From assembly GCA_015143295.1 (NCBI GenBank), contig CM026568.1, positions 18,482,607 to 18,546,606 of the forward strand: DNA of 64,000 nt. The letters are read 5' to 3'. The DNA is from Tetracentron sinense. Lineage: Eukaryota > Streptophyta > Magnoliopsida > Trochodendrales > Trochodendraceae. The translations under genes were made by a program, and so were the position numbers. Numbering within the stretch: position 1 is the first letter of the stretch; every line of letters starts with the position of its first letter. Of this stretch, positions 11,200 through 22,991 are shown piece by piece. Below the pieces are notes generated by a model, which saw only the letters and a program-made list of their open reading frames with translations, ran no database searches and was not told the origin of the DNA.

Positions 11200-11990
11200 A
11201 TCCATCAGAGGGGTTTAGAGCTAGGATAAGGTTGATTCAACAATAGTATTCTTCCATCGACCCTTTTGAGCCTTTTGAGCGACAAGAATTCTGAGACAAA
11301 TAGCCTTAGTTTCAGTCATGAAGGGGGCCTGCACTCGAAAATCCATCACTCTTCCTTCAATGTCATGGCCCACTGTAGGGCCAAACTGACTTGGCTTCGT
11401 CAGCGAAGCCTGCGGCAGGAGATCCAATACCCGAGGGTCACAAGAAATCTGTGAGAATAATTTTTCATTTTGGATTTTCCACATATGCCACAAAATTGAA
11501 GCAAGATGGTGAATTATAATGTCATGCTCATGATGGAGACTAAGACAATTAACAATATAGAGACATCACTCAGCAAAGGAACGGGAAGCCGTAGGAAGAT
11601 GTTGAAGAGACATAGAGGAGCTGAACTAGACTACATGGGCAAAAACACGCAAAAAGGCAACGCTTGACCCTTTCATCAGACGACCCACATTAGAAGCAAG
11701 TGACACCGTTGACTACATGTCTGCTTGCCAAATTTGCATCCACCGCCAAGGCATTAGAGCACCCCGAAATGTAATTTCCAAGGAAACTTAGCTTGACAAA
11801 TAGACTTCCATAGGTCCAATAAATGAGAAAGGGTGGGGGAGCCCCAAGGGCGGCCGTAGGAACCGCTCCACTGTTCATGGCCACATGATAAGCTGATTTA
11901 ATTGAGAAGTGCCCTTTAGGGTAAAAATGCCACACCCATCTATCAGCCATGCCCCTGGAACTAGGATGAAAGGCCAGTATAGCTATTCAC
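11200..11990 (-). pseudogene. LINE fragment (zf-RVT region)
   Basis: The minus strand at 11690-11950 encodes DRWVWHFYPKGHFSIKSAYH, characteristic of the zf-RVT zinc-binding region after plant L1-type reverse transcriptases. At 11221-11493 the continuation reads HMWKIQNEKLF, the usual linker before the RNase H-like (RVT_3) domain. Reverse transcriptase and endonuclease are missing and the frame is broken, so it is a dead fragment. Copia-B lies just to the right. Confidence 0.7.
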
Positions 11991-12053
11991 TCCTCGGAAA
12001 TAAAGAGGCAGTGTAGAGCATTAACGTTTCAACCTTTCGTTGTGGGTTCAATT

Positions 12054-13020
12054 TGTTATAATCTGTATGCTAAAAGGCAGAGTTTACCGATCACCAATTC
12101 GTATGAAGCAGTAGACCCGTAGATAAGAATTCCAGAATCTGTATGTTTGAGAACAGCAACAAAAAATCTGTAGATCACCAGCAACTCGTCAGTAGAGAAG
12201 ATCGAGGCACGTGTTATGACACGCTGACCTTAAGGTGAAATCCGCCCCTACAGGTTCTTCTCAACCTGAGATGCTCGTAGGATAAATGCGGGCACCCCCA
12301 GGATACAACGATCTATTCCAGAGATAAGGGAGCACTCTCCTTTCTCTGATCACAGCGAACTCAACCGTAAAAGAAAATTCGGAAGATCACAAAAGAAAGC
12401 TTTTTGAGGAGAACTCTGAAATTCGTGTTTGTTGTTGTGTATTGTTTACAGAAACTAATACACTTATATAGAATTTCTAAAAACCAAAAGGAAATTCTTT
12501 TAGATCTGAAACCGAAATAGGAAATTAAATTCTTAATACCGTTTTTAATAGAGTGATTAAATATTTTATAACAGTAATAAAACGGTAACTTTTAGTAACC
12601 CAAAAGCCAAGGAGAAGTAAGATAAAAAACAAAAAATAAAAAACCATTCAAGACCCCACGCGCGCGGCCCAGCCCAGCCCGGCCCGGCCCGGCTCGGCCG
12701 GCCGCGCGTGTGTGTCTTTGATGTTTGCACACCGGCACGACCCGCAACGCGTCGCGCATGAAGGGTTTCCGGCCCGGCTCGCCAAATTCCCATTGAAACC
12801 ACTTTGGCCTCCCCTTGGGCCTGACACATGCGCGAGGGCCTAGCCCACTCCTTTATTATTACCCAAGTATGAAAGTGTTAGAGTTTATAAACTCTTTCAC
12901 AACTTTCTCTCTTTCCGATGTGAGACTAAAAACACAAGGCAAAAATTAAGTTTTACACTTTTTACACAACACACCCACAACACCAACAACACCAAAGAAC
13001 CCCAAACACAAAATACAACA
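12054..13020 (-). repeat. Copia-B 3' LTR
   Basis: 967 bp; contains the longer version of the GC-rich block (about 12661-12710) that is 25 bp shorter in the other LTR. Confidence 0.95.
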
Positions 13021-13602
13021 ATCCCCCACATAAAACATAATTTTGAATCATTTAAGAAAGCGGATAAAAAGAGATGCGAAGTTACTGTGATTAAGACAAG
13101 GTGTCTTTGGACTTGAACCTTGACTTAGTGTTAATATATTAAATCTACGAAGAGATTGGTGAACTGAGTCTTGAACCAAGCTCTTTGGTTCATAGATTAA
13201 TAATATATTACACGCACAATAACACAAAATAAAAAACATTTTACAGTTGAGTTCTAACGGTTGTGCACGTTATCGGCCATGTGCAAAATCCCAGTTTTGA
13301 TGAGCGCTCTAGAGAATCAGCCTCAATTCTCATAGGAAGCGGCCCCACTTCCACACTCATATAGGTACCTCTATCAAGAATGTCTTGTAACATAACATCC
13401 CATTGAAAATCAGCTATAGAAGGCATTAAGAGTCAAAGACTCATCCCCATCTCGTTACAATTAGCACTACTACACCATAGGGATGAGAGAGGAGAATTCT
13501 CCATATTAGTGCTCTCACACAATCACTCAACAACTTGTTTTTCCCTTTGAACCTAGTTCATGGGATCTCCAATCAAGTAGGTTGGGTTACTGTTGTAGGT
13601 GA

Positions 13603-16600
13603 TTATTTATCAATAGGCTTTAGCCCCATCCCCCTCGATGTACAGATTACTAGCTCTCTAGCTAGCCCTTTGGTCAACGGATCCGCCAAATTTTCTTTTG
13701 ACCTTACAAAATCAAGTGCAATAATTTCGTTATTTAGTAACTCTTTAACTGAATTATGCCTTCGACGAATATGTCGGGATTTCCCATTGTAGGATACATT
13801 CTTAGCTCTAGTTATAGCAGCTTGGCTATCACAATGTATTAGAATCGTAGGCATTGGTTTTCTCCAAAGTGGTATATCAACCAACAATGTTCTCAACCAT
13901 TCTGCTTCCTCACCAGCTTTATCCAAAGCTATAAATTCTGATTCCATAGTAGATCGGGCTATGCAGGTCTGTTTTGTAGACTTCCATGACACTGCACCTC
14001 CTCCAAGAGTGAATACATATCCACTCGTAGATTTAGATTCACCTGAAATCCAATTTGCATCACTGTATCCTTCTAATACAGCGGGATACCTTTTATAATT
14101 TAGACCATAATCTAATGTGTGTCTCAGATATCTCAATACTCTGATCAAAGCATCCCAATGAGTTTGACTTGGGTTACAAGTATATCTACTAAGTCTCCCT
14201 ACAGCATAAGCTATATCTGGTCTTGTACAGTTCATTATGTACATGAGACTACCTATCACCCTTGAGTATTCTAGTTGAGATACACCCTCTCCTGTATGTT
14301 TTTTCAATATACAATTATGATCAAAAGGTGTTTTAACAGGTTTACACTCATATTGCTCAAATTTCTTCAACACCTTTTCAATATAGTGAGACTGAGATAA
14401 AGTTATCCCTTCAAAACTTTTTAGAATTTTAATTCCAAGAATTACATCTGCTGTTCCTAAATCTTTCATGTCAAAATTCTTGTTTAAGAATTTCTTAGTG
14501 CTAATTATGATTTCTTTATTCGTTCCTATAATTAGCATATCATCTACATATAAACAGATGATTACACAATCTCTGCCAAAAGATTTAGAGTACAAACACT
14601 TGTCTGCTTCATTTATTTTAAAGTCATTTGATATTAACACATTATCAAATTTTTGGTGCCATTGTTTAGGTGCTTGTTTAAGACCATAAAGAGATTTTTT
14701 CAATCTACAAACTTTATGTTCTAGACCTTGAATTACAAACCCCTTAGGTTGATCCATGTAAATTTCTTCTTCAAGATCTCTATTTAGAAATGCAGTCTTA
14801 ACATCCATTTGATGTATTTCAAGGTTAAAAATACATGCAAGTGACATCAATACTCGAATTGAAGTAATTTTAGTTACTGGTGAGTAAGTATCAAAGAAAT
14901 CTATTCCTTCTTTTTGTCTAAAACCCTTAGCAACTAACCGGGCTTTAAATTTATCTATGGATCCATCAGTTTTTAGCTTTCTTTTAAATATCCATTTACA
15001 TCCAATTGTTTTACTTCCAGGAGGAAGATCTACTAATTCCCATGTTTTATTAGCCATAATGGAGTCCATTTCAGCATTAACAGCTTCTTTCCAATATGAT
15101 GCTTCATGAGAAGACATAGCCTCTCTAAAGGAATTAGGATCATTTTCTAATAAAAATGTAATAAAGTCAGGACCAAAGTTTATGTCCTTCCTTACTCTTT
15201 TACTTTTTCTGAGTTCTAATTCTTCTAAAGAATTATTAGAAATACCTACAGGTTCTATTGAATTTTCTAAAGGTACAGATTGATTTATTGTTGATGAACT
15301 AGTTGATAACAAAGGATCTCTACCTTTAGAGTTTTCCTTAAAAGGAAAACAGTTCTCAAAGAACTCTGCATCTCTAGACTCAATAATTGAGTTTGAATCT
15401 ACTCCATTATTTTCTGATTTAATTATTAGAAATCTGTAAGCACTACTATTTTGAGAATAGCCTAAAAATACACAGTCAACAGTTTTAGGACCTATTCTAG
15501 TTCTCTTTGGGGTAGGTAAAGCAACCTTTGCTAAACACCCCCACACTCTGAGATATTTAAAGGATGGACGCCTTTTATGCCATAACTCATAAGGAGTTTT
15601 ATCACAATTTTTATGAGGTATTTTATTTAAAATGTAACAAGCAGAGAGAATTGCTTCCCTGCACAAATTATAAGGTAAACCAGAACTAATAAGCATGGCA
15701 TTCATCATTTCTTTTAAAGTCCTATTTTTTCTTTCAGCTATTCCATTAGACTGAGGAGAATATGGAGCTGTAGTTTGGTGTATTATTCCATTGTTTTCAC
15801 AAAATTCAGAAAATAAGTGTGAATCATATTCACCACCCCTGTCGGATCTTAGAATTTTAACAGATTTTCCTATCTGTTTTTCTACTTCTAATTTCCATAT
15901 TTTAAATTTTTCTAGAGCTTCATCTTTACTTTTTAATAAATAAACATAACAAAATCTACTATAGTCATCAATGAATGTTATGAAATATTTTTTACCACCT
16001 CTAGTGACTGTAGATTTTAAATCACATAAGTCACTATGAATTAATCCTAAAGGTTCAGAATTTCTTTCTATAGATTTAAATGGTTTCTTAGAAAATTTAG
16101 ATTCTACACAAATTTCACATTTTTGTTCATGGGCGGTAGATATTTTAGGAATTAATCCTAATAGCATCAACTTGTTTATAGATTTAACATTTATATGTCC
16201 TAATCTATCATGCCACACATTAAGAGAGTCAATCAAATAAGCAGAAGAAGTAGATGTCTTATTCATTTTCTCAACGATTACATTCAGCTTAAAAAGACCT
16301 TCACTAGCATAACCCTTCCCAACAAAAATTCCATTTTTTGTAAGTACAAATTTATCAGCTTCAAACACCAACTTAAATCCCTTATTGCTCAAGAGAGAAC
16401 CAGAGACTAAATTTTTCCTTATATCTGGAACATGAAGGACTTCCTTCAGATTAAGGATTTTCCCAGAAGTGAATTTCAAGTTCACTGATCCTTTTCCTGC
16501 AATTGCTGAAGTTGAAGAATTACCCATAAAGATTTTTTCTTCATTTCCTACTATTTCATAGGAGGAAAAAGCATTCCTGTCACCACAGATATGCTTGGTG

Positions 16601-17529
16601 GCCCCTGTGTCCACCCACCAGTCCTTCATATTGTCCACAAAATTAACTTCAGATATTACTGCAGAAAAACTCTCCGTCTCTGCAACATTGGCTTGAGCAG
16701 ATCTTGGATTTTTTTTGTCAGGATGACCAAATTTTCGGAATCTACAGCTCCTTGCATGATGTCCCGGCTTCCCACAAATAAAACAATCCCCTGTTGTTTT
16801 CTTAAAAACCGGTTTTTGGAATTTGGTTTTCTCACTTCGCTTCTTGTGAAAATCAGATTTACCCTTTGCTTTATTATCATATTTTTTCTTTGACATCCCT
16901 TCAATTAAATTCGTCTTTGAATTTAATTCTGCAATTTTTTCTTTGTTCTCTAAAATTCTGTTGTTTTCCTCTATCCGGAGGCGAACAAAAAGGTCTTCGA
17001 GTGTCATCTCTTTCCTTTTATGTTTTAACAAATTTTTGAATTCCTTCCACGAGGGAGGCAATTTTTCTATCACTGCAGCTACTTGAAAACCATCACTAAT
17101 GGTCATACCTTCTTCCAGAATCTCATGTACAATGATCTGTAAATCATGTACTTGAGATATAACAGATTTATCATCCACCATTTTGTAGTCAAAGTACCTA
17201 CCAACTACAAATTTTTTAGTTCCTGCATCTTCTGTTATATACTTTTTCTCTAGCATGTCCCATAGATCTTTAGCAGTTTTCACCTTACAGTACACATCAT
17301 AAATAGGAGGAATTAAGCCATTAAGTATGTAATTCCTACACATGTAATCTGCATGATCCCATTTATCCTTAACCAGTGTTCTAGCAGGTTCTAATTCATT
17401 CTCATAAGATTTTGGATCAGTAATAACATATGCAACATTCAGGGTGTTAAGGTAGAACATCATCTTTTGTTGCCATCTTTTGAAATTGTTTCCATCAAAA
17501 GGAATTGGTTTTTCAGAGTTGGACATCAT
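13603..17529 (-). CDS. Copia-B gag-pol polyprotein, intact
   Basis: A 1308-residue polyprotein with no internal stop. Domains in order: Copia gag (1-240), CCHC zinc knuckle at 249-262 ([14 protein letters not shown]), aspartic protease with DTGA at 307-310, integrase HHCC finger (H440, H444, C471, C474), integrase catalytic triad D500, D563 and E599 (D-E spacing 35), a chromo-less linker, reverse transcriptase with YVDD at 994-997 and the upstream [11 protein letters not shown] aspartate at 909, then RNase H ([27 protein letters not shown]) to the end. Length and order are those of a full Copia polyprotein. The usual glycine after AFLN is arginine (NRDLEEE); its effect is unknown. The protein would assemble virus-like particles, copy the RNA and integrate the DNA. 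The start is the first ATG pair, 45 bp after the LTR. Confidence 0.95.
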   Translation of the reverse strand: MMSNSEKPIPFDGNNFKRWQQKMMFYLNTLNVAYVITDPKSYENELEPARTLVKDKWDHADYMCRNYILNGLIPPIYDVYCKVKTAKDLWDMLEKKYITEDAGTKKFVVGRYFDYKMVDDKSVISQVHDLQIIVHEILEEGMTISDGFQVAAVIEKLPPSWKEFKNLLKHKRKEMTLEDLFVRLRIEENNRILENKEKIAELNSKTNLIEGMSKKKYDNKAKGKSDFHKKRSEKTKFQKPVFKKTTGDCFICGKPGHHARSCRFRKFGHPDKKNPRSAQANVAETESFSAVISEVNFVDNMKDWWVDTGATKHICGDRNAFSSYEIVGNEEKIFMGNSSTSAIAGKGSVNLKFTSGKILNLKEVLHVPDIRKNLVSGSLLSNKGFKLVFEADKFVLTKNGIFVGKGYASEGLFKLNVIVEKMNKTSTSSAYLIDSLNVWHDRLGHINVKSINKLMLLGLIPKISTAHEQKCEICVESKFSKKPFKSIERNSEPLGLIHSDLCDLKSTVTRGGKKYFITFIDDYSRFCYVYLLKSKDEALEKFKIWKLEVEKQIGKSVKILRSDRGGEYDSHLFSEFCENNGIIHQTTAPYSPQSNGIAERKNRTLKEMMNAMLISSGLPYNLCREAILSACYILNKIPHKNCDKTPYELWHKRRPSFKYLRVWGCLAKVALPTPKRTRIGPKTVDCVFLGYSQNSSAYRFLIIKSENNGVDSNSIIESRDAEFFENCFPFKENSKGRDPLLSTSSSTINQSVPLENSIEPVGISNNSLEELELRKSKRVRKDINFGPDFITFLLENDPNSFREAMSSHEASYWKEAVNAEMDSIMANKTWELVDLPPGSKTIGCKWIFKRKLKTDGSIDKFKARLVAKGFRQKEGIDFFDTYSPVTKITSIRVLMSLACIFNLEIHQMDVKTAFLNRDLEEEIYMDQPKGFVIQGLEHKVCRLKKSLYGLKQAPKQWHQKFDNVLISNDFKINEADKCLYSKSFGRDCVIICLYVDDMLIIGTNKEIIISTKKFLNKNFDMKDLGTADVILGIKILKSFEGITLSQSHYIEKVLKKFEQYECKPVKTPFDHNCILKKHTGEGVSQLEYSRVIGSLMYIMNCTRPDIAYAVGRLSRYTCNPSQTHWDALIRVLRYLRHTLDYGLNYKRYPAVLEGYSDANWISGESKSTSGYVFTLGGGAVSWKSTKQTCIARSTMESEFIALDKAGEEAEWLRTLLVDIPLWRKPMPTILIHCDSQAAITRAKNVSYNGKSRHIRRRHNSVKELLNNEIIALDFVRSKENLADPLTKGLARELVICTSRGMGLKPIDK

Positions 17530-17560
17530 GCTAGCGTACAGATAATTTGAATTGAAAAGT

Positions 17561-17572
17561 TTTCACCTTAAG
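17561..17572 (-). other. Copia-B primer-binding-site position, self-complementary to the LTR
   Basis: Two bases inside the 5' LTR edge the minus strand reads CTTAAGGTGAAA. Its exact reverse complement, TTTCACCTTAAG on the minus strand, lies in the LTR at 17750-17761 (and 12230-12241 in the other LTR). No tRNA 3'-end match starting with TGG is visible here. Confidence 0.6.
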
Positions 17573-17994
17573 ATTGTTATAATCTGTATGCTAAAAGGCA
17601 GAGTTTACCGATCACCAATTCGTATGAAGCAGTAGACCCGTAGATAAGAATTCCAGAATCTGTATGTTTGAGAACAGCAACAAAAAATCTGTAGATCACC
17701 AGCAACTCGTCAGTAGAGAAGATCGAGGCACGTGTTATGACACGCTGACCTTAAGGTGAAATCCGCCCCTACAGGTTCTTCTCAACCTGAGATGCTCGTA
17801 GGATAAATGCGGGCACCCCCAGGATACAACGATCTATTCCAGAGATAAGGGAGCACTCTCCTTTCTCTGATCACAGCGAACTCAACCGTAAAAGAAAATT
17901 CGGAAGATCACAAAAGAAAGCTTTTTGAGGAGAACTCTGAAATTCGTGTTTGTTGTTGTGTATTGTTTACAGAAACTAATACACTTATATAGAA

Positions 17995-18001
17995 TTTCTA
18001 A
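17995..18001 (-). promoter_or_regulatory. TATA box (TATATAA) in Copia-B 5' LTR
   Basis: TATATAA on the minus strand, about 420 bp before the LTR end. It is a plausible RNA polymerase II promoter for the genomic RNA. Confidence 0.5.
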
Positions 18002-18379
18002 AAACCAAAAGGAAATTCTTTTAGATCTGAAACCGAAATAGGAAATTAAATTCTTAATACCGTTTTTAATAGAGTGATTAAATATTTTATAACAGTAATA
18101 AAACGGTAACTTTTAGTAACCCAAAAGCCAAGGAGAAGTAAGATAAAAAACAAAAAATAAAAAACCATTCAAGACCCCACGCGCGCGGCCCAGCCGGCCG
18201 CGCGTGTGTGTCTTTGATGTTTGCGCACCGGCGCGACCCGCAACGCGTCGCGCATGAAGGGTTTCCGGCCCGGCTCGCCAAATTCCCATTGAAACCACTT
18301 TGGCCTCCCCTTGGGCCTCACACATGCGCGAGGGCCTAGCCCACTCCTTTATTATTACCCAAGTATGAAAGTGTTAGAG

Positions 18380-18421
18380 TTTATAAACTCTTTCACAACT
18401 TTCTCTCTTTCCGATGTGGGA
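18380..18421 (-). promoter_or_regulatory. USE-like motif plus TATA in Copia-B 5' LTR
   Basis: TCCCACATCG (18412-18421, minus strand) equals the core of the plant snRNA upstream sequence element. A TATAAA follows about 26 bp later. In the 3' LTR the first motif carries one substitution (TCTCACATCG). Confidence 0.4.
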
Positions 18422-18521
18422 CTAAAAACACAAGGCAAAAATTAAGTTTTACACTTTTTACACAACACACCCACAACACCAACAACACCAAAGAACCCCA
18501 AACACAAAATACAACACAATT

Positions 18522-18612
18522 AAGACAACAATAAAAGAAAAGAGCATCAGGAGGGTGACTAGAGTAGGGTTTAAAACCCGATAGAGAGGGGATCCATGGG
18601 GAATCCCAAATT
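18522..18612. other. Short spacer between Copia-B and a CACTA-type end
   Basis: No gene or repeat recognised. Confidence 0.4.
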
Positions 18613-18960
18613 CACTACAAGAAAAGGTTCATTGCTCACGATTTCTATTCGTGACGGTAAGACATTGATAATGGTTACCGCGCGCAGATTGAACCGCAAC
18701 CTTTCGACACGTGATCGTATGTATTTAAATATTACGATTTTCATTTTAACCGTGATTTTTATGAATATTAACCATCACGGTTTTATCGGTGATTAAATAT
18801 CATAAATACCGAGATTATTCCCTTTGAAAATGGCCTCTTCACATATTTTAGATCACATTTTATTTGGTTAAACCGTGATTGATTTTATTCCAAAATCACA
18901 ATTACAGAGATTACTGTGATTTTTTATTTATTTGAAATCCAAAAATATTATGTAGCTCTG
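18613..18960 (+). mobile_element. CACTA-type transposon end, truncated
   Basis: Begins CACTACAAGAAAA (18613-18625), the terminal sequence of plant CACTA (CMC/EnSpm) elements. It is followed by repeated subterminal motifs of the ACCGTGATT / AATCACGGT type (for example 18745-18790 and 18870-18930). No matching TTTTCTTGTAGTG end was found in the window, so the element is truncated or extends through later insertions. Confidence 0.6.
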
Positions 18961-19240
18961 TAAACTGTAACTCCTCACACCCACTGCTAAATTCATAAAC
19001 ACATCCATTTGCAAATATAATATATTATACATCAATGAATTAACTAATAGTATTTTATTTACAATATGAGCAAAATACAAATATAAAAATGTTATTCTAA
19101 GCAATATAACTTCTCAAGTATTTAGCTATTTCCTTCTTAAGTTCTTTTATTATTTCATCATTATTCGATTCTTGATGTTTGGATGCATGCAAAACAATCC
19201 TTAATATTGTTAAACATATTTATTTTCTTGTTATTTATGA

Positions 19241-20574
19241 TGTCCCTCAAGTACAGGATCATCAAATTATTAAATCTCGTAGTAGCACAACTGTAGAATA
19301 GTGACTAGTATTGAGGGTGTCGAACCATAGAAGATTGTGTTGATTAAATTGCTTCTTCCCTCAGATTAATTATAACTTTAATGATGAACAAAGGTTTCTG
19401 GATTGTTTAATAAAAACAGAATTAACCAAATGATTCTAATTAATAGAAAACAATTAAGTAGATTTTAGTGAAATTAAGAAAAAGAGAGAGATTGAGTGTA
19501 ACAACACATCTCAACTCAATTCAACATAATAAAACAAGTAATCAAACCCTAGGAATGATCTATCTTCGGTTAGCACGAAGAGTCTACACTAAACTAGGGT
19601 TGTGGAACTACTCGTCTTCCCTAAGTATAGATCATCCTACTGTTCAATCCCTTGATTACTAAATACTGTTGTACAATATTAATAGCTAGAGACAATCATA
19701 GAAAATCAATATAAATGAACTCAATTACAATAATATAAAACATAAGACAAAGATGATAATTATTGAGATTGAATATTAACTCTATTAAATATGGTTAATG
19801 AACAACTCTCTCATTATTAAATCAATGTTTACAAATATAAAAACCTTAAATAAAATACAGTGATACACTGTTACTTGGATAGGGTTTCATCCAAACCCTA
19901 GAGATTGAATTAGTAAATGAAGAACATCGAAGATCCTAAAGATGATGACGAAAGCTTCATTCTCCAACCTTCAAATCTCTGGCAGAGCCTTCTTCTTTTT
20001 TCCAAAACCCTAGTCTCAAAACTCCCAAAACGAAACCCTAGAAACAGCCAAAGACTTTCCTATATATGGAAACATAGGGATTTCTAATTGGGGTATAACT
20101 TCTAATTCCTGTGCATGAATCCCGATTAGGGCTAATCCCGATGCCAAAAAACGCCGATCTCTGATCGATCGGAGAGTTATTTCCGATTGATCAGAACTTT
20201 TTGTGGATATGCGATCGATTGGTCTACACAATCCGATCGATCAAAATTGTGCAGACCTTTTCTTGGAAATTCCCTAGTGCGATTCAATCGGTTGGATCTT
20301 CTTCTGTAATATGTTGACCTCCAATTGATCAAATCTAGCCTGCGATCGATCGGACTGTGTACTTTTGGTGTGTTTTGCTTAGTTCTTCATTCTTCATTTC
20401 TTGCAATGACTGAGGTTCTTCTAAGCCTTCCAATGGCACAAAGCTTGAGACTTAATGTCTTTTCTTCACTTGAACCTAAAATAGATAGAAACATCCCAGT
20501 GTCATTAAACAATCTCTAAAGAATTAACAAGTATAGTTTAAGGTGCATAAATATGCAATATTTAGCACTGATCA
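19241..20574 (-). repeat. LTR of a truncated retrotransposon, probably Ty3/Gypsy
   Basis: On the minus strand the right edge starts TGATCAGTGCTAAATATTGC, preceded by a tract reading GTAAGTTTGGGATTG, the form seen before 3' LTRs of a common plant Gypsy group. The left edge is less certain; I chose the CA-type end at 19241 (minus strand ...GTACTTGAGGGACA). The sides show no matching target-site duplication, so this is a 3' LTR with a remnant of internal sequence to its right (20575-20840), not a solo LTR. Confidence 0.5.
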
Positions 20575-20867
20575 CAATCCCAAACTTACACATTGTTAGT
20601 CCCCGAGCAATGCAAAATAAAGAAATAAAAACTAACTATGCTAAACTACATCCACTTTCATGGGATCCCTGATTGCATTTAGCATGTGCAATAAGTCTTT
20701 TAAACCCTTAGGTGGCCCTTGAAGTCTTGAGAAGAAGAGCAAGCTCACAATTAATTTCAATAGCTCTCTTAGTTGGAGAGTAGAAATCTTTGTATCATTT
20801 AATCTCTAGATGGGGAAAGTTTTTGAGTGCATTCACCCGTCGATATAACCCTATTGTGGGTAAATCA

Positions 20868-21010
20868 TGTATATCTTATTAGAGATAATCTTATAGAATA
20901 CAATAGAGTGGTGTAATAAGGTGAGATGAGATATAGTGTATCATCCAAAAATTAATTATCAATATTCAGTTTGTTTTCATATCTTGTGTTGTGCTAATTT
21001 TTACTTCTCT
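20868..21010 (+). repeat. Truncated TRIM-family LTR copy
   Basis: Contains 'gagtggtgtaataaggtgag' and 'gatgagata', shared with the better copies at 35.15-36.13 kb and 57.4-59.2 kb. It diverges after about 21000. Confidence 0.5.
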
Positions 21011-21159
21011 ATTTTGTCAATGTTCCTCACATTGACAACAAACTCCAAGATCGAATTTTTCGCAAAATAGTTCATTTTTAATTCTTTTTGGACTCTTTAA
21101 TCTCTCTTACTTAGATTCATCTAAGAAACAATCAAGCTTTATAAATCAAATACTATGTC

Positions 21160-22991
21160 TGTAAGCACCCCATTTTTGCACCCTATATCCCTCTTCCCGC
21201 TTCTTCAAAGGCTCCAAGGTTCACCCAAGGCCCAAGCCTATTTGACCAAACTTATACCTAAACAACTCAATCAAGCCCAATTACCTAATTTAATTACCCA
21301 ACTCCAAGTAGTCAAGCCCAATTATCCAATTACTCAATTGTCTTACCCAATGCTCAATTGCTTTAGCCAAAGCCTATTTACCATAGCTCAAGCCCAAATG
21401 TCATAGTCAAAGTCCAATAACCATAACTCATAACCCATCTACTAATAACCCATGATCCATAAGATCTAGTCCACATATCCATATCCACAGAACTTATATC
21501 CTACAACTCATGCCCATATAACTCATAGTTCACTCAACCTATCAACTCTCTTACACCTCTTACAATTCTCTTACACTCTTTACAACACTCAACCCATCAA
21601 CTCTCTTACAACACTCAACCTATCAACTCACCTTACAACACTCAACTTTTTACCCGCAAACTCCTTTTATACCCTATGTAAAAGACTCAACTCAACCTCT
21701 TAGTTTTCCTATAAATATCAATCCCTTAGCCCCTTAGAGATCATCCCTCATGACCCCTAGAAAGCTTCCACCCACTTGTGCTTCTCTTGAGTTTGAAGAA
21801 GTGAGAAGAAACTAAGGTTTAGATTTTGGAGAGAATTCTAATACTAAAAGCTTAGAGCTCTTCATTAACTCTCCTCCTTTGTGGACTCTAAACAAAACTC
21901 TACCTCTTGGAGCATTGGAGAAGAATTTTTGGATGAGTAAGCACTCCTTTTTCTTTTTTTTTTAAATCTCATTTTTATTTGGTTCTCTCTTCTTGGTCTC
22001 TCATTTCCCAAGAATAGTTGGGTCTCTCTACACCAATTTAATGGTGTAGAGGGACCTCATATCAAAAGCAAGAAGATGTTCATTTTTTTATTTTTCTTTT
22101 TATGTACATATTTTTTTCTTTTTATGTAACCACAAGTGTGGATATGGGTAGGCCCATAGAGAGTACAAGCTAAAGTTATATCTCTCTTTTCGTTTAGTTT
22201 CTTTTTTGGGATTATAGTCTTCCTTCTAGATTTCTTTGTGAAAGCTCATCCCCTCTCTAACCTTCATTAGAGCGACATTACATCATTTATAATGGTGTAA
22301 ATGAAGCACTTTAAAAGGGAGATGATGAGTTTTCAATTTCTCTACTTGTCTCTTTTTTTCTTATTCTTCATGTTTTATTTTAAATGGGTAAAAGATGGTT
22401 TAAGATAAAAGAGGATGTTGTCCAAAATGCCTCATACTAAAACAATTGTATTTAATTTATCATCAACATCAATCTAATAAAATAGGTGTTAGCAATAGAT
22501 CATCTACTATTCATAATGCAAATATCACTCTTTATGTCTTAAATATGATCTTTTAGTCAACATCTCCTTAAAATTCAAAAAAAAAAACATGATAAAATCT
22601 CAAAATACCAAAAACATTCAAATATAACCAAAATACCAAAAACATCGATCAACTTAGCATGCTTGCTTGTAAGAACTAATATGGCTAGATCCCGCCAAGT
22701 TGGGAAAGTAGGCAACCCTAACAGTTCAGCTCACCCATGATTAGTTTCTCTTTCTCCCTTAATCTTGCTTTGTTTACATAATTAGCATAATTAAATAACA
22801 TACTTAAGTTATATTTAAATTTTTTCTTTAATTGGCTTAGACATAGGGAGTAGGTTACCATCTCCGGATGGGGGCCCTAGGGTGCCTAACACCTTCCCTG
22901 GGATTTAATCGAATCACTTACCTAGAATCTCATTTTGGACCTTATGCCTCCATTGTATATTTGGGATCCTATTTTCCTTTAATAAAATAGG
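21160..22991 (+). repeat. LTR remnant of a Ty3/Gypsy element with adjacent primer-binding site
   Basis: Starts TGTAAGCACCCCATTTTTGC. Near the end it has GGTGCCTAACACCTTCCC, and at 22992 it is followed by TGGCGACTC, the primer-binding-site form of a large plant Gypsy group (Tat/Ogre-like). A TATAAATA box at about 21711-21718 fits a plus-strand LTR promoter. No pol frame follows and no second LTR was found, so only the 5' LTR and the start of the leader remain. The exact 3' edge is uncertain by a few bases. Confidence 0.6.

Larger units (their letters stand above)
12054..18516 (-). mobile_element. Copia-B, young and apparently intact Ty1/Copia retrotransposon
   Basis: A 6463-bp minus-strand element. 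LTRs at 12054-13020 (967 bp) and 17575-18516 (942 bp) both begin TGTT and end AACA. Target-site duplications CAATT lie at 12049-12053 and 18517-18521. By eye the LTRs differ at about four positions plus one 25-bp GC-rich indel near 12675, so the insertion is recent. A single uninterrupted gag-pol frame fills 13603-17529. A purine tract (TGTGGGGGAT) precedes the 3' LTR at 13021-13030. The leader between 5' LTR and start codon is only 45 bp and has no TGGTATCAGAGC-type primer-binding site; instead a 12-nt segment complementary to the LTR sits there (see findings). Confidence 0.97.
17575..18516 (-). repeat. Copia-B 5' LTR
   Basis: 942 bp. Contains two TATA-like boxes on the minus strand (17995-18001 and 18380-18385) and a TCCCACATCG motif at 18412-18421. 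Confidence 0.95.

Noticed and set aside
12566..12829. GC-rich frame with many arginines and glycines in the Copia-B LTR (also 18087-18325)
   Set aside because: It falls entirely within the LTR and is disrupted by the 25-bp indel in the other LTR; not a gene.
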